Source of the DNA: Fidelibacterota bacterium
GTDB taxonomy: Bacteria; Fidelibacterota; UBA2242
Assembly (NCBI GenBank): GCA_023133185.1
Contig: JAGLWX010000037.1
Location: 1 to 11,755 of the forward strand
Direction of reading: 5' to 3'
Length of the DNA stretch: 11,755 nucleotides
Shown here: positions 5,431-11,755 of the stretch, piece after piece
Position numbering within the stretch: the stretch's first letter is position 1
Layout of the letters: the number at the start of each line of letters is the position of its first letter
Notes under the pieces: generated by a model
Databases searched by the model: none
Told to the model about the DNA's origin: nothing
The model's input: only the letters and a program-made list of their open reading frames with translations
Program-made: the position numbers and the translations under genes

Positions 5431-5460
5431 TAAAATTAATGTATATTAATTTAAAAACAA
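5431..5460 (-). promoter_or_regulatory. Promoter candidate for tRNA-Leu
   Basis: On the minus strand TTG (5460-5458), a 19-base spacer and TAATTTTA (5438-5431) fit the Bacteroidota-type promoter TTTG-N19-TAnnTTTG closely. The start would fall just before the tRNA 5' end at 5419. The region is very AT-rich, so chance matches are possible. Confidence 0.45.
5433..5452. promoter_or_regulatory. AT-rich palindrome, possible operator
   Basis: AAATTAAT-GTAT-ATTAATTT is a perfect 8-4-8 inverted repeat in the 77 bases between the divergent tRNA-Leu and acyl-CoA synthetase genes, and overlaps the tRNA promoter candidate. Its size suits a dimeric repressor such as those controlling fatty-acid genes, but base composition alone could produce it. 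Confidence 0.25.
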
Positions 5461-5496
5461 GGGAAAATATCTGAAAAATAATTGGAGGGTGTACTA

Positions 5497-7311
5497 ATGA
5501 GTGAAGTAAAGTATGACACAATATCTGAGATGTTCATTTCAGTAACAAACAGGTTTAAAGAGAAACCTGCTTTCGGTTTTAAAAAAGATGGTACCTGGTA
5601 TGAGATGACATTTTCTGAGGTACGGGATAATGTTGAAAAAATTTCCGGCGGGCTGAAATCAATTGGCTTAAAAACCGGAGACCATGTGGGAATTATTTCT
5701 CATAATAGTTATCTGTGGGCAATGTCTGATTATGGGATTTCGTGTGCCAGGGGTGTTACGACAACGATTTATCCGACATTAACTACTAAACAGGTAAAGT
5801 GGATTGTACAACATTCGGAATGTAAATACCTGTTTTGCGGCGATCTTGAGCAGACTGAAAAGGTTTTGACTTTTGTGGACGAATTGAAGGGGCTGCAAAA
5901 TGTAATCGTGTTAAGCGACGAAAAAGTAGAGCATCCCAAAGTAATTTTATATAGTGAATTATTGGCTAAGGGAGCTGAATATCGAAATAGCATTCCCGGA
6001 TTTTTTGAAAAGGATGCAATGTCGATTAAAAAATCAGATCTGCTGACCCTGATTTATACTTCCGGCACTACAGGTGAACCCAAAGGAGTAATGTTAACTC
6101 ATGGGAATTTAACATCAAATATTTTTGCCAGTCTTAAAGAAATTCAGGTTGATGAACAAGATATATTTCTCTCTTTTTTACCATTGAGTCATGTTTTTGA
6201 AAGAATGGTGGGACATTTTTTAGCGACTTCGGTCGGAGCAAAAATCTGCTATGCTGAGAGCATCGATACTGTAGCAGATAATATGGGCGAAATTCATCCC
6301 ACTCTAATGGCTGCTGTTCCAAGATTTTATGAAAAAGTTTATGCAAAAATAATTGATAATATGTCTTCCGCTTCTTCAGTTAAACAGAAACTGTTTTGGT
6401 GGTCAATTAATGCCGGGAGAAAAGCGGAAAATCGACGTGAGCACGGTCATTCCGTTGGTATACTTCTTGGAGCTAAGTTAAAAATTGCAAATAAATTGGT
6501 TTTTTCAAAACTACAGGGAAAAGTCGGTGGAAGATTAAGATTCTTTGTATCCGGAGGCGCTCCGTTATCTAAAGAGATTGGGCAATTTTTTAAAGCTGCG
6601 GGTATATTGATTTTAGAAGGTTATGGATTAACTGAAACGTCACCGGTTATTTCATTTAATCCGCTTGAGAAGATTAAATTTGGCACTGTTGGTTTTCCAC
6701 TTACAAATGTCGAGGTGCAAATTGCCGAAGATGGAGAAATTCTTACAAAAGGTCCCCATGTAATGAAAGGCTATTTTAAGGATGAAATTGCCACAAAAGA
6801 AGTGTTAGATGATGATGGTTGGTTTCATACCGGTGATATTGGAATAATCGATGAAAAAGGCTATTTGGCTATTACCGACCGTAAGAAGAATATTATCGTC
6901 ACTTCCGGTGGTAAAAATGTAGCTCCGCAGCCGATGGAAAATGTTCTGGTGACATCAAAATGGATTGAACAGATACTGGTAATCGGTGATAAGCGGAAAT
7001 TCGTATCGGCATTTATCGTACCATCTTTTCCGAATCTTGAAGCCTGGGCAAAAGAAAAAGAGTTGAAGTGGGAAAATAGAGACGAACTTATTAAATTGCC
7101 GGAAGTTGAAGAGCTTTATGACCGTGTCATCGGAGAATCGATGGAAGGTTTTGCGCAGTTTGAAAAAGTGAAAAAATTTCTCCTGCTTTCACATGAATTT
7201 ACGATCGAGAGTGATGAACTGACTCCTTCAATGAAGATCCGTCGTAGTATTGTTGAAAAACATTACGCGGAAATGATCAATAATATGTATGACGAGGTCA
7301 ATGATAATTGA
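5497..7311 (+). CDS. Long-chain fatty acid-CoA ligase (AMP-forming), FadD15 type
   Basis: This 604-residue adenylate-forming enzyme activates a fatty acid with ATP and CoA (EC 6.2.1.3 type), at the cytoplasmic face of the membrane. The phosphate-binding motif YTSGTTGEPKG is at 187-197, followed by MLTHGN, the FLPLSHVFER helix (227-236), GYGLTET (375-381), the ribose-binding TGD (445-447), DRKKNIIVTSGGKNVAPQP (461-479) and a C-terminal Lys in LTPSMK (K580) that should serve adenylation. Together these place it with the long-chain/very-long-chain family, not acetyl-CoA synthetase. ATG 5497 is chosen over an in-frame start at 5482 because GGAGGGT (5484-5490) lies 6 bases before it. Its TGA overlaps the purM TTG start by four bases (TTGA, 7308-7311), so the two are probably translationally coupled. 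Substrate chain length cannot be told from the sequence. Confidence 0.93.
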   Translation: MSEVKYDTISEMFISVTNRFKEKPAFGFKKDGTWYEMTFSEVRDNVEKISGGLKSIGLKTGDHVGIISHNSYLWAMSDYGISCARGVTTTIYPTLTTKQVKWIVQHSECKYLFCGDLEQTEKVLTFVDELKGLQNVIVLSDEKVEHPKVILYSELLAKGAEYRNSIPGFFEKDAMSIKKSDLLTLIYTSGTTGEPKGVMLTHGNLTSNIFASLKEIQVDEQDIFLSFLPLSHVFERMVGHFLATSVGAKICYAESIDTVADNMGEIHPTLMAAVPRFYEKVYAKIIDNMSSASSVKQKLFWWSINAGRKAENRREHGHSVGILLGAKLKIANKLVFSKLQGKVGGRLRFFVSGGAPLSKEIGQFFKAAGILILEGYGLTETSPVISFNPLEKIKFGTVGFPLTNVEVQIAEDGEILTKGPHVMKGYFKDEIATKEVLDDDGWFHTGDIGIIDEKGYLAITDRKKNIIVTSGGKNVAPQPMENVLVTSKWIEQILVIGDKRKFVSAFIVPSFPNLEAWAKEKELKWENRDELIKLPEVEELYDRVIGESMEGFAQFEKVKKFLLLSHEFTIESDELTPSMKIRRSIVEKHYAEMINNMYDEVNDN

Positions 7312-8303
7312 AAATCAGTTATAAAGATTCCGGCGTCGATATAGATGCCGGAACTGAAGCTGTTAATCAAATAAAAGACATTGTAAAAGAAACTTTCGTC
7401 CCTAATGTACTTACCAATATCGGTGCATTTGGAGGATGTTTTGAATTTCCCGTCCAACAGTATCAACGTCCGATACTAATTTCCAGCGCCGATGGTGTCG
7501 GAACTAAACTGATCGTTGCCAATATGATGAACCGGCATGATACTATTGGTCGGTGTCTGGTGAATCATTGTGTAAATGATATTTTAACAACCGGCGCACA
7601 GCCACTGTTTTTCCTGGATTATATTGGTCTGGGAAAACTTCGACCGAAGGTTGTTACGGATATTGTTCGGGGGCTTGCTACAGCATGTAAAGAGAATGGC
7701 TGTTCCCTTGTCGGTGGTGAGATGGCTGAAATGCCGGATATTTATCATAAAGAAGATTACGATCTCGTCGGAACAATCGTCGGCGTCGTTGAGCGGGAGC
7801 AAATGCTGCCTCGTAACATACAGGCGGGTGATGTGTTGATCGGCTTATGGTCGAGCGGACTGCATACCAACGGCTACTCTTTAGCCAGAAATGTGCTGTT
7901 GAAACATCACAAGGTGGGTGATTATATTGAAGAATTAGGCGCAATTCTCGGCGATGTGCTTCTTAAAGTGCATCGGTCTTATTTGCCAATTATCAAACCC
8001 TTTCTTGGAAATACTGACCTGCATGGAATCAGTCATATCACCGGAGGTGGCATCGAAGGTAATACAAGCCGGATTCTGCCGGATGGAACGAAATTGGAAA
8101 TTGATTGGGACGCCTGGAAGTGGTTGCCGATTTTCAGTTATATTCAATCTCTTGGTGATATCGCCACAGAGGAAATGCGGCGGGTGTTTAACCTGGGAAT
8201 CGGGTTGATATTGATTGTAGAAAAAAATGCAGCAGGTTACTTCATTGAATTATTAAAAAAGAGCGGAGAAGATCCGGTCGTTTTAGGTCTGATAAACAAC
8301 TAA
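7308..8303 (+). CDS. purM: Phosphoribosylformylglycinamidine cyclo-ligase (AIR synthetase)
   Basis: PurM (EC 6.3.3.1) closes FGAM to aminoimidazole ribotide using ATP, the fifth step of de novo purine synthesis, as a cytoplasmic homodimer. At 331 residues it is close to the usual 340-350. Family motifs in order: YKDSGVDIDAG (5-15), SADGVGTK (60-67), NDILTTGAQPLFFLDY (90-105), GGEMAEMP (136-143), SSGLHTNGYSLAR (182-194), HITGGG (243-248) and EEMRRVFNLGIGL (288-300). The residues after HITGGG (IEGNTSR) differ slightly from the common L-x-ENxPR but keep the segment. The TTG start is supported by the near-invariant N-terminus (YKDSGVD) and a GAGG 10 bases upstream, and overlaps the end of the acyl-CoA synthetase gene. 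No other purine gene is in the window. Confidence 0.96.
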   Translation: MKISYKDSGVDIDAGTEAVNQIKDIVKETFVPNVLTNIGAFGGCFEFPVQQYQRPILISSADGVGTKLIVANMMNRHDTIGRCLVNHCVNDILTTGAQPLFFLDYIGLGKLRPKVVTDIVRGLATACKENGCSLVGGEMAEMPDIYHKEDYDLVGTIVGVVEREQMLPRNIQAGDVLIGLWSSGLHTNGYSLARNVLLKHHKVGDYIEELGAILGDVLLKVHRSYLPIIKPFLGNTDLHGISHITGGGIEGNTSRILPDGTKLEIDWDAWKWLPIFSYIQSLGDIATEEMRRVFNLGIGLILIVEKNAAGYFIELLKKSGEDPVVLGLINN

Positions 8304-8322
8304 TTTAATCGATAGACATATT

Positions 8323-9354
8323 ATGGAAATACGAAAAAAACGGGTTCAAATTGCTGTATTAGGCGCAGGCAGTTGGGGAACGACCATTGCTATCCATTTG
8401 CATAAGCTGAAACATGAAGTAAAGTTATGGGAATATTTTCCTGAAAATGTTGCCTACATGAATAAAACTCACCACAATCCTCTTCTTGAAGGAATTCCAA
8501 TTCCACCGGAAATTCCGATATTTAATGATTTAAATCTTGCGGTTGAATCCGTCCAATGTATCGTCATTGCAGTGCCGTCGCATACGGTACGGGATTTGTT
8601 GAAAAATCTGTCGGGGTTAGTAAACAAAGATGTAATTTTTATAAATTTGTCAAAAGGTATTGAGGAAAATTCGCTTTTAAGGATGAGCGAAGTGATTGCA
8701 GATGTTCTTGATCATTCTTCCGAAAAAATCGTTACACTGCACGGACCAAGTCATGCCGAGGAAGTATCCAGAGAAATGCCGACGGCGATCGTCGTTGCTT
8801 CAACCAACAGTGAAACCGCACGATATGTCCAGAAAGTGTTTGGATCGGATTATCTCCGTGTTTACTCAAGTTCTGATATTATTGGCGTTGAAGTCGGAGG
8901 AGCGATTAAAAATATTGTTGCCATCGCATCCGGTATTTGTGATGGATTAGGTCTGGGCGATAACACAAAAGCAGCGTTGATCACGCGCGGGTTAATGGAA
9001 ATGATCCGCATTGGCGTCCGCCTGGGTGGACGTGAAGAAACCTTCGCAGGATTAAGCGGTGTTGGTGACCTTATTGTAACCTGCGGCAGTAAACACAGTC
9101 GCAACAGATATGTTGGGGAAGAGATTGGGAAAGGTCGGAAATTAGAGGATATTTTAAATGGAATGTCTATGATTGCCGAAGGTGTTCATACCTGTATGAC
9201 TGTTCATCAGATGATGAAAAAATATGGTGTACTGATGCCCATTTCCGAAGAGATTTACAAAGTACTCTTTGAAGGCAAAAACCCGCAAAAAGCGCTACGC
9301 GATCTGATGGGGAGAGCTCCGGCAGAAGAATGGCATTCTGTTCTGAAATCGTAA
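8323..9354 (+). CDS. gpsA: Glycerol-3-phosphate dehydrogenase [NAD(P)+]
   Basis: GpsA (EC 1.1.1.94) reduces dihydroxyacetone phosphate to sn-glycerol-3-phosphate, the backbone of phospholipids, in the cytoplasm. The 343 residues are full length. The Rossmann motif is GAGSWG (14-19); AVPSH (83-87), NLSKGIEE (108-115) and GPSHAEEV (141-148) follow. The catalytic Lys is K196 in EVGGAIKNIVAIASGI, then NTKAALITRG, FAGLSGVGDL (241-250) and CGSKHSRNR (254-262). No clear ribosome binding site precedes the ATG, 19 bases after the purM stop, so translation may rely on coupling. The stop shares one base with the ATG of the next gene (TAATG). With the acyl-CoA synthetase two genes upstream it forms a lipid-precursor pair. 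Confidence 0.97.
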   Translation: MEIRKKRVQIAVLGAGSWGTTIAIHLHKLKHEVKLWEYFPENVAYMNKTHHNPLLEGIPIPPEIPIFNDLNLAVESVQCIVIAVPSHTVRDLLKNLSGLVNKDVIFINLSKGIEENSLLRMSEVIADVLDHSSEKIVTLHGPSHAEEVSREMPTAIVVASTNSETARYVQKVFGSDYLRVYSSSDIIGVEVGGAIKNIVAIASGICDGLGLGDNTKAALITRGLMEMIRIGVRLGGREETFAGLSGVGDLIVTCGSKHSRNRYVGEEIGKGRKLEDILNGMSMIAEGVHTCMTVHQMMKKYGVLMPISEEIYKVLFEGKNPQKALRDLMGRAPAEEWHSVLKS

Positions 9355-11755
9355 TGCGAATCAAACGCCTGATATTTATAATATCTCTACCAATATTACT
9401 ATTTTCAAATCAATTAACTGTTTCTGATCCTGTTCCGGTTTGTGGAACACCGCACACTTGGGGCAAAATCCCGGAAATTGTTATTACAAAACGGCTGTCG
9501 AAACCAACTGCCGGCGATACGACATTTTATATTAGGGAAGACCTTCATTCCAGTACTGCAACGATAATCGAAGTATCCTTCTATAAAATCAAGGAGAAGA
9601 ACGAGATTGTTATTTATGCCGAAGCAGCCGAAGTCGATTCCGGAAGAGTCAATCATACCGATACAGACAGGTTAGTAACAGCTCTCCTATATGAAACTCC
9701 CGCCTCATCAATAAATCCCAATAAGGGGATAATTGCTAATGAAATCGAGATATTCGGTCAAATTCCGGATGTGGATAAAAATGGTAAACTTTTTGTGCTG
9801 CTGATTGATGTCAGAGACGATTATGTACCGGATGAGTCTGAAACGTATGTCGCCGGATATTTTGATCCGCTTGATCAGATAAATCAGCCCGGGAAAGGAA
9901 ATTACAGCGACATTATATATATCGATACAAATCCCGCAAAAGTGTATGACGAAGCAACCCTCGGCGTCATTGCTCACGAATTACAACATTTAATTCATTA
10001 TGGAGCAGATTCCGACGAGAGTATCTGGCTAAACGAAGGTCTTTCGGAATTAGCGTCGATTATCCTGGGTTTTGAGTCTCGGTCTTTCAGCCTGTTTTTA
10101 CGTGATACAAATAGACCCTTGAATTCATTTGACGAGAGTGTTACCGATTATGCAAAAGTCGGATTGTGGACATTTTATAATTATAAACGATTTGGCGTTG
10201 ATTTTATTCATGATATTGTTCAGGAAAAATCCAATTCATTGGATAGTTACGGTAACGTATTGCAGTCCAGTGGATTCATAACCACAAAAGAAGAATTAAT
10301 GCAGGATTGGTTCATCGCAAATCTGATTAATAATCCCGATATATATAGTGGAAAATATAGCTATAAAGGAGAAAATATTCCCGATGTCCAATCAGATCAT
10401 TTTTACGGAAGTTTTACGGGCGACAATACGGTCAATATAAAATTGTCAAACGCTGCCGCTCAGTATATTCAATTTTATGCCGGTAAGGACATTGAATTTA
10501 ATCTCGATTTTGGTACAGACCCGCAGTTTAAAATGGCAATAATCCGGCATTCGGATGAGGACCAGGTAAATGTAACATCTCTTACTACATCACCTTATAA
10601 TTTTGAAGACCCTGATTTCGGGATCACGTATGAAAAAATCACGTTTATTCCGTTCTGGACAAAGATCACATCGAAAGAAAGTACTATCGCCCTTGATTAT
10701 TCAGCCAGCGGTATAGGCGGAGTTGAAGAGTCCGAGATCGTTTATGCTGAGTCAGTCAGTTATTATATTCAACTGAACAATGCGTTCGCTGCCGAGAAAT
10801 TTCAGTTACCTGATGGATCATCTCAGCTAGCCGGAATTATGGTTAATGTGAGTAAAGACTCGCCGCTGATTATACAGGTTCTCCAATCCCTTAATGGAAC
10901 TCCGCTGGAAGAATATGAAATTGTCCCCAGCCAGACAAACTGGACGAAATTCTATTTTCCTAACGGTGTATTATCATTAACTACGACCTCATTTTATATC
11001 TCAGTCAGCAGCGCGGACTCCAAACAAAGTCTTGGATATTGTGAAACTGACGAAGGGTTTGGCAGAGCTTACATAAAAACAGAAAGCAATTATTCGAATC
11101 TGAATAACTACCAGGTAAGTGGTGAAAGTCTCGATGGTGACTGGGCGATTGCCGCCATCATTCGCAAAGAAATCATTAGTAGTCCGATGTTATCGGTAAC
11201 GCCTGCCATACTGCTGTTCTGGAGTGGCGAATATACAAAAACCTTTGAGATACGGAACCTCGGTTCGGAAGAATTGGACTGGCAGATCATATCCCAAACC
11301 CCGGTATGGATGATAGTTAATCCGATGACAGGAGCGAATCTGACAACCCGTCAGTCGGTTTCTGTAACGGTGAACCGGAATTTGCTGGACCCCGGTATTT
11401 ATAATCATAATTTGGAAATTCAATCGAATGGCGGGAATGATTCTCTGACCGTTTCGGTATTGGAGCGGAACCGGAATCTGCCTCAATCGGCAATTTATCC
11501 GGGCGATATGATATTTTCCGATCAAGCTACTAAGAAAACACTGAGGGTCATAAATATCGGGAATGGTGAAGCAGGATTCAATTTTCAATCTGATGATCCT
11601 GCGCTTGCATTTTATCCCGTGCAGGGAGTTGTTGGATTGACGGATACGGTCCGCGTTGATGTTTTTATCGATCCGGAAAATATATATTCAGCGTCGATTC
11701 CATTTACTTTCTATAACGGGATTGATTCATTAACTATGAATTTTCAATACCAGGG
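9354..11755 (+). CDS. Secreted HExxH zinc metalloprotease, M30-like, C-terminus outside window
   Basis: An open frame of 800 codons starts at ATG 9354, overlapping the gpsA stop (TAATG), and has no stop before the window ends. A signal peptide is likely (MRIKRLIFIISLPILLFSNQ), so export is expected. The zinc site is H208-E209-L-Q-H212 (VIAHELQHLIHY) with a probable third ligand E228 in IWLNEGLSELA, a gluzincin arrangement like the hyicolysin (M30) family. Upstream, PDVDKNGKLFVLLIDV and the GNYSDIIYID strand precede the catalytic helix as in such proteases. Residues about 370-600 are beta-rich without a recognised motif. Residues about 612-705 resemble a BACON/Ig-like domain (MLSVTPAILLF; FEIRNLGSEELDW; SVTVNRNLLDPGIYNHNLEI), and a second similar domain follows to the edge. 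A secretion tag such as a type IX C-terminal domain may lie beyond. The protease class is firm; the exact family and substrate are not. Confidence 0.85.
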   Translation, partial: MRIKRLIFIISLPILLFSNQLTVSDPVPVCGTPHTWGKIPEIVITKRLSKPTAGDTTFYIREDLHSSTATIIEVSFYKIKEKNEIVIYAEAAEVDSGRVNHTDTDRLVTALLYETPASSINPNKGIIANEIEIFGQIPDVDKNGKLFVLLIDVRDDYVPDESETYVAGYFDPLDQINQPGKGNYSDIIYIDTNPAKVYDEATLGVIAHELQHLIHYGADSDESIWLNEGLSELASIILGFESRSFSLFLRDTNRPLNSFDESVTDYAKVGLWTFYNYKRFGVDFIHDIVQEKSNSLDSYGNVLQSSGFITTKEELMQDWFIANLINNPDIYSGKYSYKGENIPDVQSDHFYGSFTGDNTVNIKLSNAAAQYIQFYAGKDIEFNLDFGTDPQFKMAIIRHSDEDQVNVTSLTTSPYNFEDPDFGITYEKITFIPFWTKITSKESTIALDYSASGIGGVEESEIVYAESVSYYIQLNNAFAAEKFQLPDGSSQLAGIMVNVSKDSPLIIQVLQSLNGTPLEEYEIVPSQTNWTKFYFPNGVLSLTTTSFYISVSSADSKQSLGYCETDEGFGRAYIKTESNYSNLNNYQVSGESLDGDWAIAAIIRKEIISSPMLSVTPAILLFWSGEYTKTFEIRNLGSEELDWQIISQTPVWMIVNPMTGANLTTRQSVSVTVNRNLLDPGIYNHNLEIQSNGGNDSLTVSVLERNRNLPQSAIYPGDMIFSDQATKKTLRVINIGNGEAGFNFQSDDPALAFYPVQGVVGLTDTVRVDVFIDPENIYSASIPFTFYNGIDSLTMNFQYQ

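Noticed and set aside
11190..11588. 132-codon minus-strand open frame near the window end
   Set aside because: Lies fully inside the protease gene in antisense, with no ribosome binding site or recognisable domain; the plus-strand frame has clear domains.

Overview
The window looks like a chromosomal segment of a Gram-negative bacterium with moderately low GC. The lipobox lipoprotein carrying an OmpA-like peptidoglycan-binding domain implies an outer membrane. Two minus-strand promoter candidates fit the Bacteroidota-type pattern (TTTG or TTG, N19, TAnnTTT). Two genes start with TTG, and ribosome binding sites vary from strong to absent. Together these hint at a member or relative of the FCB superphylum (Bacteroidota, Calditrichota, Marinimicrobia and similar groups). 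This is inference; no rRNA or other decisive marker is present.

Layout. 1-787: the 3' end of phosphate acetyltransferase (pta) and an FmdB-type zinc-ribbon protein, closed by a strong bidirectional terminator at 808-837 that it shares with a convergent two-helix membrane protein (872-1132, minus). 1133-1610: a 478-base gene-free stretch holding a compact nested palindromic element (1340-1482) that folds on paper into a multi-branched RNA; candidate promoters lie on both sides. 1611-2612: a radical-SAM enzyme of the AmmeMemoRadiSam type (amrS). 2668-5227: three unrecognised small genes, the last a membrane-anchored coiled coil, leading into a lipoprotein that joins an OmpA/Pal-like domain to YbgF/CpoB-like TPR repeats; this reads as a cell-envelope group. 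5336-5419: a minus-strand tRNA-Leu(CAA) with an acceptor-stem mismatch. 5497-9354: a tight plus-strand run of long-chain acyl-CoA synthetase, purM and gpsA. 9354-11755: a secreted HExxH metalloprotease that starts one base inside the gpsA stop codon and runs off the window, so at least 800 codons are visible.

How the genes fit together. The acyl-CoA synthetase activates fatty acids and GpsA supplies sn-glycerol-3-phosphate, so together they feed phospholipid synthesis. PurM sits between them without an obvious pathway link, but the overlaps imply co-translation. The lipoprotein and the preceding coiled-coil protein probably act at the peptidoglycan/outer-membrane interface. Pta belongs to acetyl-CoA/acetyl-phosphate/acetate metabolism. 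Most genes are ordinary. The parts that deserve a second look are the structured element at 1340-1482, the Pal-CpoB-type fusion with its unknown upstream genes, and the truncated-by-window protease.
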